DNA of 42,086 nt from the NCBI GenBank assembly GCA_051004015.1, contig JBPCKT010000061.1:1-42086 (forward strand), given 5' to 3'. The position numbers and the translations under genes are program-made. Below, in pieces: positions 6,763 through 14,140 of the stretch. Source of the DNA: SXOA01 sp051004015 (GTDB lineage Bacteria; Planctomycetota; Planctomycetia; Pirellulales; Pirellulaceae). Positions within the stretch are counted from its first letter, which is position 1, and each line of letters starts with the position of its first letter. The notes beneath the pieces were generated by a model. It did no database searches. It was not told the DNA's origin and saw only the letters and a list, made by a program, of their open reading frames with translations.

Positions 6763-9700
6763 CATTCACCCGGCCCCCGGCGAACCGGACCTCCTCGGCC
6801 GCTCCACTGCTGCGCAGGCCCACGACTTGGGCCTCGGCGACCTCTCCATCCAGGCTGCCCGTGGCTTTCTGGTGCAGGGGGAAATCTCCGCTGCCGACAT
6901 CGAGCGGCTGGCGAAGGAGCTGTTCGCGGACCTCGTCGTGGAACGGCCGGTGGTCGGTCTCTTGGCGAGCGGGGGGCGTCAGCCCCCTGATACTAGCGCA
7001 CTTGCGCCACCGGGAAATGTAATATCAGGGGGCTTACGCCCCCCGCTCGCCAAGACTCTCATCCACGTCCTTCCCAAACCCGGTGTCACCGACCCCGTCG
7101 CCGATAGCGCCCTCAAAGCCATCGCCGACTTCGGCCTGAAAGCCGACGCCGTCTGCACGCTGCGGAAATACTGGGTCGCCGACCTACCCGCCGACCGGCT
7201 GAAGCTGCTCACCACCAAGCTGCTGGCGAACGACTCCATCGAGCAGGTCATCATCGGCCCGCTGAATCTCCAGCGGATCGACGTCGGCTCCTCGTACCAG
7301 TTCGAGGCGCAGACGGTGCCGATCACGACGCTGGCGGACGAAGCGCTGCTCGCCCTGAGCAAGGTCCGCACGCTCAGTCTGACCCTCGTGGAGATGAAGA
7401 CCATCCAGGAGCATTACCGGCAGCTTCGCCGCGAGCCGACGGACGCTGAACTGGAAACCATCGCTCAGACCTGGAGCGAGCATTGCAGCCATAAGACGCT
7501 GGCCGGCATGGTCGATTATCGGGACGAGAACGGCGAGCGAAAATTCGGCAACATGCTCAAAGAGACCATTTTCGCGGCGACGCAGCGGATTCGCAAAGAG
7601 CTGGGGAAAGACGACTGGTGCGTCAGCGTTTTCAAGGACAACGCCGGCATCGTCCGGTTCGACGAGCGGTTCAACATCGCGTTCAAGGTCGAGACGCATA
7701 ACCGGCCCAGTGCCATCGAGCCCTATGGCGGGGCGAACACCGGAGTCGGCGGCGTCATTCGCGATACGCTCGGCACCGGCATGGGGGCCAAGCCGATTTG
7801 CAACACGGACATCTTCTGCTTCGCCCCGCCTGATATGCCGGCCGGCGAGCTGCCGCCGGGGGTGCTGCATCCGCGGCGGGTGCTGCGAGGCGTGGTCAGC
7901 GGGGTGCGGGACTACGGCAACCGGATGGGGATCCCCACGGTGAACGGGGCGATTTACTTCGACGAGCGGTACGTCGGCAACCCGCTGGTCTTCTGCGGGA
8001 ACGTCGGCCTGATTCCCAAGGGCCAATCCTTCAAAGAGCCGCGGCCCCACGACCTGATTGTGGCCCTTGGCGGTCGGACCGGGCGGGACGGCATTCATGG
8101 GGCCACATTCAGCAGTGCGGAATTGACGAGCCAGAGCGAGAAAGTTTCCGGCGGGGCGGTGCAAATCGGCAACGCCATCACGGAGAAGATGGTGATGGAC
8201 GTGCTGCTGGCCGCCCGCGACCGGGGCCTCTATACCGCCGTGACCGATTGCGGAGCGGGCGGCTTTTCCAGCGCTGTGGGCGAGATGGGGGGGGAAATCG
8301 GAGCCGAGGTCTGGCTGGAAAAAGCACCTCTCAAGTACGAAGGGCTGTCGTACACGGAAATCTGGATTAGCGAAGCCCAGGAGCGGATGGTCCTTTCGGT
8401 GCCGGAAGGGAAATGGCCGGAACTTGCGGCCCTCTGCCAGAGCGAAAACGTGGAAGCCACCGTCATCGGCCGCTTCGAGCCGACGGGCCGCCTGGTCCTC
8501 AAGTACCACGGCACCACCGTCGCCGATATGGAGATGCATTTTCTGCACGAAGGACGACCGCGAGTAGAGCGAAAAGCGGTGTATGAACCAATTGCAGAAC
8601 GCAGATTGCAGATTGCAGAATCGAAATCCACTTCTTCCAATCTGCAATCTGCAATCCCCCATCTGCAATCTCCCTCCCACACGCTGCTTGCAATTCTCAG
8701 TTCCCTCAACGTCGCCAGCAAAGAATGGGTCATCCGCCAATACGACCACGAAGTGCAGGGGGGGAGCGTCATCAAGCCGCTAACGGGGGTGGCGAATGAC
8801 GGGCCGAGTGATGCCGCTGTGCTGCGGCCAGTGCTGTCGAGTCGGCGCGGCGTTGTCATTTCCTGCGGCATGAATCCGCGGTTCGGCGAATTTGATGCCT
8901 ATCACATGGCCCAGAGCGGTATTGATGAGGCGGTCCGCAACTGCGTGGCTGTTGGGGCCGACCCCAGCCGCATCGCCATTCTCGATAACTTCTGTTGGGG
9001 CTATACCGACCGGCCGGAGACGCTCGGCTCACTCGTCCGCGCTTCGCTCGGCTGCTATGACCTGGCGGTGGTGCTCGGAACGCCGTTCATCAGTGGCAAG
9101 GACAGCCTAAACAACGAATACAGTTACGAAGCGGACGGCAACCGGCGCACGATTCAGATTCCGCCGACGCTCCTCATCAGCGCGATGGGGCAGGTGGACG
9201 ACGTGAGCCGCTGTGTGACGATGGATTTGAAGGCCGCTGGAAACCTGCTGTACCAGGTTGGCTCGACAAAGGATGAGTTGGGCGGTTCTCATTTCGCCCT
9301 GGTGAACGGGCTAACCGGCGGGCATGTTCCGACCGTTGATGCGTTGCTCGCCAAAAAGACGTTTGCTGCGTTGCACAGAGCCATTATCAGCGGCCTCGTC
9401 CGGGCTTGCCACGACCTGTCGGAAGGGGGCCTCGCCGTCGCCGCCGCTGAAATGGCCTTCGCCGGCGGCCTGGGCGCGAAGATTCGACTGGCGGAAGTTC
9501 CCAGCAGCATCCCCGCGGCGGAGCGGAGCGAAGGCTTTGACGAAGTGCTTCTCTTCTCCGAATCCAATACACGGTTTTTGGTCGAGGTTCCTCATGCCAA
9601 CCGGCTTCATTTCGAAGCCGCCCTGGCGGGAGTGCCGTTCGCTCACATTGGCGAAGTGACCGACAACGGCCGCCTGCAAATCGCAGCCGCTCCGACTGCA

Positions 9701-9784
9701 CATCGCCAGTTGCCTGCAGCCTGGCTGGTGGACCTGGAGATCGCGACCCTGAAAGAAGCCTGGCAGAAACCACTGAGGTGGTAA
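6743..9784 (+). CDS. purL: Phosphoribosylformylglycinamidine synthase, PurS-PurL fusion
   Basis: FGAM synthase (1013 residues) uses ATP and ammonia from PurQ to convert FGAR to FGAM in purine synthesis. A GTG start at 6743 is chosen because AAGGAAAG lies about 8 bases upstream. Residues 1-73 are an N-terminal extension. Residues about 105-170 look like a fused PurS (HVLPKPGVTDPVADSALKAI). The PurL core follows, with the signature TWSEHCSHKTLAG near 240, KVETHNRPSAIEPYGGANTG near 325, and a second ATP-binding half from about 660. Classical small PurL is near 740 residues and large PurL near 1300 with its own glutaminase. This intermediate size plus a separate purQ fits a PurS-PurL fusion. Two repeat elements are read through in frame (residues about 74-104 and 617-644), both in linkers between domains. 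No frameshift is seen. Confidence 0.95.
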   Translation: MTLWEVDIHPAPGEPDLLGRSTAAQAHDLGLGDLSIQAARGFLVQGEISAADIERLAKELFADLVVERPVVGLLASGGRQPPDTSALAPPGNVISGGLRPPLAKTLIHVLPKPGVTDPVADSALKAIADFGLKADAVCTLRKYWVADLPADRLKLLTTKLLANDSIEQVIIGPLNLQRIDVGSSYQFEAQTVPITTLADEALLALSKVRTLSLTLVEMKTIQEHYRQLRREPTDAELETIAQTWSEHCSHKTLAGMVDYRDENGERKFGNMLKETIFAATQRIRKELGKDDWCVSVFKDNAGIVRFDERFNIAFKVETHNRPSAIEPYGGANTGVGGVIRDTLGTGMGAKPICNTDIFCFAPPDMPAGELPPGVLHPRRVLRGVVSGVRDYGNRMGIPTVNGAIYFDERYVGNPLVFCGNVGLIPKGQSFKEPRPHDLIVALGGRTGRDGIHGATFSSAELTSQSEKVSGGAVQIGNAITEKMVMDVLLAARDRGLYTAVTDCGAGGFSSAVGEMGGEIGAEVWLEKAPLKYEGLSYTEIWISEAQERMVLSVPEGKWPELAALCQSENVEATVIGRFEPTGRLVLKYHGTTVADMEMHFLHEGRPRVERKAVYEPIAERRLQIAESKSTSSNLQSAIPHLQSPSHTLLAILSSLNVASKEWVIRQYDHEVQGGSVIKPLTGVANDGPSDAAVLRPVLSSRRGVVISCGMNPRFGEFDAYHMAQSGIDEAVRNCVAVGADPSRIAILDNFCWGYTDRPETLGSLVRASLGCYDLAVVLGTPFISGKDSLNNEYSYEADGNRRTIQIPPTLLISAMGQVDDVSRCVTMDLKAAGNLLYQVGSTKDELGGSHFALVNGLTGGHVPTVDALLAKKTFAALHRAIISGLVRACHDLSEGGLAVAAAEMAFAGGLGAKIRLAEVPSSIPAAERSEGFDEVLLFSESNTRFLVEVPHANRLHFEAALAGVPFAHIGEVTDNGRLQIAAAPTAHRQLPAAWLVDLEIATLKEAWQKPLRW
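6961..7054. repeat. Palindromic element inserted in frame in purL
   Basis: Arms 6961-6992 and 7023-7054 are 32 bases each and reverse-complementary with a single mismatch; 30 bases lie between them. The element is wholly inside purL and is translated (around SGGRQPPD and SGGLRPPLAK) between the N-terminal extension and the PurS-like domain. The GC-rich arms (GGGGGGCGT / ACGCCCCCC) look like a mobile palindromic repeat rather than protein-coding sequence. Confidence 0.9.
8591..8672. repeat. GATTGCA-type repeat inserted in frame in purL
   Basis: Tandem units of GCAGATT / TTGCAGA run from about 8591 to 8620. Their inverted counterparts (AATCTGC, ATCTGCAATC) run from 8639 to 8672, so the whole can fold into a hairpin. 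It is read in frame as RLQIAES...NLQSAIPHLQSP in purL, in the linker between the two ATP-binding halves. Confidence 0.85.
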
Positions 9785-9789
9785 GTCCT

Positions 9790-10578
9790 ATGCCCACTCC
9801 CCGCGTCATCGTCTTGCGTGCTCCCGGCTCCAATTGCGACCAGGAGGCGGCGTTTGCGTTTGAAACAGCCGGCGGCAAGGCGGAGATAGCGCATCTCAAT
9901 CGCGCACTCGAGAATCCAAAAATCCTCGCCGCCGCCCAGGTCCTCTGCATCCCCGGCGGCTTCAGCTATGGGGACGATATGTCCGCCGGGCGGGTTTTTG
10001 GCAACCAGATTCGCCATCACCTGGCGGGGGCGCTGCAAGAATTCAAAGCCGCCGGCAAGCTCATCCTGGGCATCTGCAACGGCTTTCAAATCCTTATCAA
10101 AAGCGGCGTCCTCCTCCCCGACCGGGCCGACGAGCCGATCGCCACCCTCACCAACAACGACAGCGGCAAATTCGAGTGCCGCTGGATTCACCTGGCGGTC
10201 GAAGGAGGCAAGTGCGTCTTCCTCCAAGGCATCGAGCGGCTCTATGTCCCCATCGCCCACGCCGAGGGGAAATTCGTGGCGAGGGATCAAATGACGCTGG
10301 ATTCGCTGGAAAAAAATGGGCAGTTGTGCTTACGGTACTGCGAAGAAACTTCCGCTTTCCGCTTTCCGCTTTCGGCTCCCCTGCCTTACCCCACGAACCC
10401 CAATGGCGCTCAGCGGAACGTCGCCGGCGTCTGCGACGAAACCGGCCGCGTCCTCGGCCTGATGCCGCACCCCGAACGGCACATTGATCCTACCCAGCAT
10501 CCCCGCTGGACACGCGAGCAACACGAGCGAGGAGATGGCCTGGCGGTGTTTGAGAATGCGGTGCGGTATTTCGGCTAG
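9790..10578 (+). CDS. purQ: FGAM synthase glutaminase subunit
   Basis: A 262-residue class I glutamine amidotransferase that supplies ammonia to PurL. Visible motifs are APGSNCDQEAA at the N-terminus, IPGGFSYGDD (about 55-64), nucleophile Cys96 in LGICNGFQIL, NDSGKFECRW, and the catalytic His/Glu in GLMPHPERHID near 230. The ATG at 9790 is chosen because GAGGTGG (9775-9781) lies 8 bases upstream; a GTG at 9778 would overlap the purL end. It starts 5 bases after the purL stop, so the subunits are made from one message. A short TTCCGCT repeat inserts a Ser/Phe/Arg/Pro stretch near residues 188-197. Its active-site residues are intact. Confidence 0.95.
   Translation: MPTPRVIVLRAPGSNCDQEAAFAFETAGGKAEIAHLNRALENPKILAAAQVLCIPGGFSYGDDMSAGRVFGNQIRHHLAGALQEFKAAGKLILGICNGFQILIKSGVLLPDRADEPIATLTNNDSGKFECRWIHLAVEGGKCVFLQGIERLYVPIAHAEGKFVARDQMTLDSLEKNGQLCLRYCEETSAFRFPLSAPLPYPTNPNGAQRNVAGVCDETGRVLGLMPHPERHIDPTQHPRWTREQHERGDGLAVFENAVRYFG
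10350..10377. repeat. TTCCGCT tandem repeat inside purQ
   Basis: Three consecutive heptamers TTCCGCT plus a fourth with one change (TTCGGCT) run in frame through purQ, giving SAFRFPLSAP just before the conserved PYPTNPNG motif. Seven-base units shift reading frame along the array, yet overall frame is kept. Confidence 0.75.
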
Positions 10579-10685
10579 ACATTGACTTCAGCCGATGCGA
10601 TTTTCTCACAGTACAGCGTGCAACTCTTGCGTTCAGGGAAACGGAATCAGCCTGGCCAAAGCACGATCCGAATAAGAAACGTCAC

Positions 10686-10711
10686 CGGCCCATGATGTTC
10701 ATCATGGGCCG
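10686..10711. terminator. Hairpin between convergent purQ and acidic-protein gene
   Basis: CGGCCCATGATG (10686-10697) and CATCATGGGCCG (10700-10711) form a perfect 12-bp palindrome with a 2-base centre. It lies between two convergent genes, so a bidirectional terminator is plausible, although neither side has a strong T-run. Confidence 0.5.
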
Positions 10712-10749
10712 TGGGAAATCAGCGTGTGCAAGACCGCAGAAGTGGACGA

Positions 10750-11088
10750 CTAGGGAGCCTCTTGCTCTTCTTCCTCTTCCTCCTCGTCGTCGTCGTCATC
10801 CCAGTCATCATCTTCGTCCTCGTCGTCCTCGTCGTCTTCATCTTCGTCGTCGAGGTCCTCGTCGTCGACCTCTTCCCAGTCGTCGTCGAAGTCGTCGTCG
10901 TCTTCATCCTCGTCTTCGTCGTCGTCCTCGTCTTCATCCTCATCATCGAGGTCGTCATCCTCCTCCAGTTCTTCGTCTTCCACGTCGTCCTCTTCTTCCG
11001 CGCGCGGACTGACGAACAGCCGCCCCGCGGCTCGGGCGGCGGAGACTTCTTCTTCCAGGAGATAGTCGGGCAACATGGTGACCTTCAC
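10750..11088 (-). CDS. Extremely acidic Asp/Glu-repeat protein
   Basis: A 112-residue protein. The N-terminal 30 residues (KVTMLPDYLLEEEVSAARA and AGRLFVSP) look ordinary. From about residue 31 to the end it is almost only Asp and Glu, broken by single Trp, Phe, Val or Leu residues. The start is a GTG at 11088 with AAGGAG about 7 bases upstream; the longer open frame reaching 11307 has no such signal and overlaps the end of scpB. The tail is encoded by GAC/GAG/GAT/GAA triplets, so the opposite strand reads as CTC/GTC runs and gives false hydrophobic frames. Polyacidic tails can mimic DNA or buffer cations, but no function can be assigned. No membrane segment or signal peptide is present. Confidence 0.8.
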   Translation of the reverse strand: MKVTMLPDYLLEEEVSAARAAGRLFVSPRAEEEDDVEDEELEEDDDLDDEDEDEDDDEDEDEDDDDFDDDWEEVDDEDLDDEDEDDEDDEDEDDDWDDDDDEEEEEEEQEAP

Positions 11089-11272
11089 GAGGGGCTCCTT
11101 CTGAGGGGTCGCTTTCCTGATAGCTGCGTTGTTTGGATTCGAGTTCCTTGTGTTCGATTTTCCAAGAGTGGCGCGAATTGGAAATAGGGGGGAAGGGCCT
11201 GATGCCACTTTTTTTTCAGGCACGTAAGACCAGTTTTCGATAGCCTGGTTCGCGGAATTCAGTTCGTCCGCC

Positions 11273-12139
11273 TCAGACCATCTCCTGCTCCCCGGCCGTA
11301 TCCACAATTGCCTCGTCGTTTATCGGCCACTCGTCTTCGCCAGTGTAGCGGACTTCGTCGCTCTCGCCAAAAGGGGGCACACCTTCCAAGGCGTCGCTTT
11401 CGGATGGATCTTTTTCAAGGCTCTCGTTATCGGCGGCTACGGGCTCCAGTACAAGGGGCGGGCCGATAGTTACCGGGGCGGCCCGCAGTTCGGCGGCTCG
11501 CGGCAGTTCGTCCAGGCTGACCAGACCGAACAGGTTCAAAAATCGCCTTGTCGTGGCATAGAGGTAGGGGCGGCCCAACTCCTCGCTTCGTCCGCCAATC
11601 CGCACCAGGTCCCGCTCCATCAGTTGCCGCAGAATTTCCCCGCAATTGACCCCGCGGATTGCTTCGATATCGGCCCGCGGCACTGGCTGCCGATAGGCAA
11701 TTACCGCCAGCGTTTCCAGGGCTGGGGCCGAAAGTCGCGACTCCCCCGGAACATGGGCCAGGCGACGGAGCCACTTGCCGAATTTCCGCCTGCTAAGGAG
11801 TTGATAGCCTCCGGCGACCTCCTCCACGCGGAACGCTCGCCCCGCCTCGTCGTACCACTCATTGAGCTGCCGCAGCAGGGTGCGGGCCTGCGTGCCGTCC
11901 GCTAGCCCAGCATATTGACTCAGCTTGCGGCTATTGAGCGGATCGCGGGCCAATAGCAGCACTGCTTCGAGCCGGCGGAACGGGTCGTTGAGGACGGACT
12001 GGGCATTCTCCTTATCTAATGAGGAAGCCTGTCGAGACCGCCAAAGGTTGACATCCGTCTGTCGGAGTTCAAACGGCAGCCGACGGACGTACCCCGAGCT
12101 AGCTTGACGGGCGCGGAAATAGGCGGCAAGAGTGGACAT
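11273..12139 (-). CDS. scpB: Segregation and condensation protein B
   Basis: ScpB is the winged-helix kleisin partner of the SMC-ScpAB condensin and acts in chromosome compaction and segregation. The family core is clear: LEAVLLLARDPLNSRKLSQYAGL starts the first winged helix. SAPALETLAVIAYRQPVPR and ADIEAIRGVNCGEILRQL follow. ELGRPYLYATT and FLNLFGLVSLDELP close the second domain. The chosen ATG (12139) gives 288 residues against about 190 for typical ScpB. The excess is an N-terminal basic extension of about 50 residues and a C-terminal acidic tail of about 80. An in-frame TTG at 12190 is a less likely start. No SD is seen. scpA is not in the window. It is divergent from parA, with 161 bases between the starts. 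Confidence 0.9.
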   Translation of the reverse strand: MSTLAAYFRARQASSGYVRRLPFELRQTDVNLWRSRQASSLDKENAQSVLNDPFRRLEAVLLLARDPLNSRKLSQYAGLADGTQARTLLRQLNEWYDEAGRAFRVEEVAGGYQLLSRRKFGKWLRRLAHVPGESRLSAPALETLAVIAYRQPVPRADIEAIRGVNCGEILRQLMERDLVRIGGRSEELGRPYLYATTRRFLNLFGLVSLDELPRAAELRAAPVTIGPPLVLEPVAADNESLEKDPSESDALEGVPPFGESDEVRYTGEDEWPINDEAIVDTAGEQEMV

Positions 12140-12222
12140 GCTGGCTGTAACATAAGCCTGGAGGCGGAATTGGGGCAATGCCTGCTGCAATGATTGACGC
12201 GGCAGATTGTCCCAAATCGCTC

Positions 12223-12251
12223 TTCGCTCCCGGTCCCTGCCCTCCTATAAT
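12223..12251 (+). promoter_or_regulatory. Candidate parA promoter
   Basis: A perfect -10 TATAAT (12246-12251) has a weak -35 TTCGCT (12223-12228) at 17 bases. Transcription would start near 12258 and leave a leader of about 43 bases containing the parA SD AAGGAG (12288-12293). Confidence 0.45.
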
Positions 12252-12300
12252 CCGCCGCGCAACTCTAGCGCCAATGGTCAGAACGAGAAGGAGAGCCGGC

Positions 12301-13113
12301 ATGAGGACGATTGCCGTCATGAATCAAAAAGGTGGCGTCGGCAAAACGACGTCCGCCGTGAACTTGAGCGCGGCCTTGGCCGCGGCCGGCAAGCGCGTCG
12401 TGCTGGTGGACCTCGACCCGCAGGCACATGCTTCCCTGCATCTGGGAACCTCGCTCCGCGACGGCGAGCAAAGCATCTACGACGTCCTCACCGGAGATTT
12501 GCTCCTTCAGAATGTTCGCAAACAGGTCGCGGAGAATCTCTGGCTGATTCCCGCACATCTCGACCTCGCGGCTGCCGAAGTGGAGTTGGCCGGCGAAGTG
12601 GGGCGGGAAGTCATCCTGCGGGATAAGCTGGCTCGGGACGACATGCAGTTCGACTTCCTGCTGATTGACTGCCCGCCGTCGCTAGGCGTGCTGACGATCA
12701 ACGCCCTCACCATGGTGCATGAAGTATTCCTCCCGCTGCAGCCGCACTTCCTGGCCCTGCACGGCCTCTCCAAGCTGCTCAAAACCATCGAAGTCGTCAG
12801 CCAGCGGCTCAATCGCAACTTGCGGCTGAGCGGCGTGCTCCTCTGTATGTATGACGCGGGCACGCGCCTGGCCGCGGAAGTGACCAGCGACATCGACGAG
12901 TATTTCAAGAAGGGGCGGACTCCGGACTCGATCTCGGCGACGGCACAGACTTTTCAGACACGCATCCGCCGCAACATCCGCCTGGCGGAAGCACCCAGCT
13001 TCGGACAGTCTATTTTCGAATACGCTCCTACGTCCAATGGCGCGGAAGACTATCGCTCCCTGGGCAAAGAAGTGCTGGCCATGGGCAGCGCGGCAAACCG
13101 CCGCGCCGCCTAG
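12301..13113 (+). CDS. parA: ParA/Soj family chromosome-partitioning ATPase
   Basis: A 270-residue ParA ATPase. It forms ATP-dependent dimers on nucleoid DNA and helps move ParB-bound origins. It begins almost at the deviant Walker A motif KGGVGKTT (10-17), as chromosomal Soj proteins do. VVLVDLDPQAHAS (Walker A') and FDFLLIDCPPSLG (Walker B) follow, then LPLQPHFLALHGLSKL and the C-terminal RIRRNIRLAEAPSFGQSIFEYAP, all family hallmarks. AAGGAG (12288-12293) fixes the ATG; the open frame upstream is not used. No parB follows: the next gene is convergent and unrelated. ParB must be elsewhere, or this is an orphan ParA working on another cargo. Divergence from scpB supports a segregation role. 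Confidence 0.92.
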   Translation: MRTIAVMNQKGGVGKTTSAVNLSAALAAAGKRVVLVDLDPQAHASLHLGTSLRDGEQSIYDVLTGDLLLQNVRKQVAENLWLIPAHLDLAAAEVELAGEVGREVILRDKLARDDMQFDFLLIDCPPSLGVLTINALTMVHEVFLPLQPHFLALHGLSKLLKTIEVVSQRLNRNLRLSGVLLCMYDAGTRLAAEVTSDIDEYFKKGRTPDSISATAQTFQTRIRRNIRLAEAPSFGQSIFEYAPTSNGAEDYRSLGKEVLAMGSAANRRAA

Positions 13114-13140
13114 GCGCGCAATTCATTTGCATTCTCGGCA

Positions 13141-13992
13141 CTACCTGCTCGCACTCGCCGATGCCGTGGCGTTTGTTCCGGCCGCGGTTGCGGTTGCTTC
13201 CGCATTGACCACGTCCACGAGTTTCGTCGCCGCGGCAATCGCACTCTGGCTATAAACCGGCTGCTGCAAGCCAAGCTTGGATTTGAGCGAGGCAATCTGC
13301 TCAAAGCTGACTTCATTGGCGACGTTCCAGGCAGCGAGTTGGGCTACTTCCTGGCTGACCTCTCCGGTGCTCAGCGAGCGCAGGATGGAGACAACTTCCG
13401 GCTTGTCGCAGAGCGTTTCAATCGGCCTCACCACGTACTCGTTGCGGGCCGAAGGTTCGGGCTTGCCGTATTCCAGGCAAACGCTGGTGAGCTTCACCTT
13501 GATCACCTTGCCGGCCGGCACGTTGAAGATCCCTGGCCCGGCGCCGCCTCGATCGCGCCGCTTGCCGCCAGCATTGAATCCTCCGTTCTGTCCGCCATTT
13601 TGTCCGCCGCCCATTCCCAGTCCCTGCCCACCCCCCTGGCCGCCGGCTTGATTGCCCGCTCCTTGGCCAAAGCCAATGCCTCCATTGCCACCACCGAATA
13701 GCCCGCCCCCCGCTACTTGTGCCTGCACCGGCACGGCTGCGAACGCCTCCGGCAGTCGGATGGTGACGGGCAGTTCGGAGTTGTTCTTCAGTTGCAGCGT
13801 GACTCGCTTGGAGTCTCGCGGGATGACGATGGCCTCGATTTTTCCGTCTTCGATGCCGGCAAACAAATCAAGGACGGCTGGCTCCGCCGATGGAGATGTG
13901 CCTTCCTTCGCCGTAGCGGGAAGCAAGGAACCAAAACCGATGACCAGACCCAGCGCGCAAGCCAGCGCACGACCAGACAGGGAAACGAACAT
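13141..13992 (-). CDS. Secreted Gly-rich protein of unknown function
   Basis: A 283-residue exported protein. The signal peptide (about 1-28) ends near LLPATAKEG. Residues 35-85 are a small beta domain (GKIEAIVIPRDSKRVTLQLKN). A 60-residue Gly/Asn/Gln-rich segment with repeated GGQ, GGG and QNGG follows. Then comes a conserved-looking domain (GIFNVPAGKVIKVKLTSVCLEYGKPEP; RNEYVVRPIETLC; LSTGEVSQEVAQLAAWNVAN), ending in an Ala/Thr/Ser-rich tail. The start ATG at 13992 has GGAGG about 7 bases upstream. The CLEYG plus helical AAWN pattern suggests an ARM-like helical end, but the family is not recognised. The gene is convergent with parA, with only 27 bases between them. Confidence 0.84.
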   Translation of the reverse strand: MFVSLSGRALACALGLVIGFGSLLPATAKEGTSPSAEPAVLDLFAGIEDGKIEAIVIPRDSKRVTLQLKNNSELPVTIRLPEAFAAVPVQAQVAGGGLFGGGNGGIGFGQGAGNQAGGQGGGQGLGMGGGQNGGQNGGFNAGGKRRDRGGAGPGIFNVPAGKVIKVKLTSVCLEYGKPEPSARNEYVVRPIETLCDKPEVVSILRSLSTGEVSQEVAQLAAWNVANEVSFEQIASLKSKLGLQQPVYSQSAIAAATKLVDVVNAEATATAAGTNATASASASR

Positions 13993-14120
13993 GAAAGTGC
14001 CTCCAACCTCTGTGCGGCGCAAGTAAGAGGAGATATGCGCCGGCTATGCCCCTGTCATGCCGTAAGTGTATTCAATCGGCGACAGAGGGGCAAGATGTGA
14101 AGGTATTCGTTCGCAGCAAT

Positions 14121-14140
14121 CCGCTTCAGCGGGTTACTAC
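14121..14140. repeat. Short hairpin repeat at a stop codon (copy 1)
   Basis: CCGCTTCAGCGG (14121-14132) is a perfect palindrome followed by GTTACTAC, abutting the TAG stop of the TPR lipoprotein gene. The same unit (AGCGGGTTACTAC) recurs near 22374-22386, at the end of another secreted-protein gene. Confidence 0.7.

Noticed and set aside
8591..8672. Possible CRISPR-like repeats
   Set aside because: Units are 7-8 bases, contiguous and inverted, with no spacers or cas genes.
10711..11187. Plus-strand frame rich in Leu/Val/Phe that looks like a membrane protein
   Set aside because: It is the complement of the Asp/Glu triplet tract of the minus-strand acidic gene. Hydrophobicity is an artefact of CTC/GTC/TTC codons, and there is no SD.
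11089..11307. Longer N-terminus for the acidic protein
   Set aside because: It would overlap the scpB 3' end and has no SD, whereas the GTG at 11088 has AAGGAG at a proper distance.
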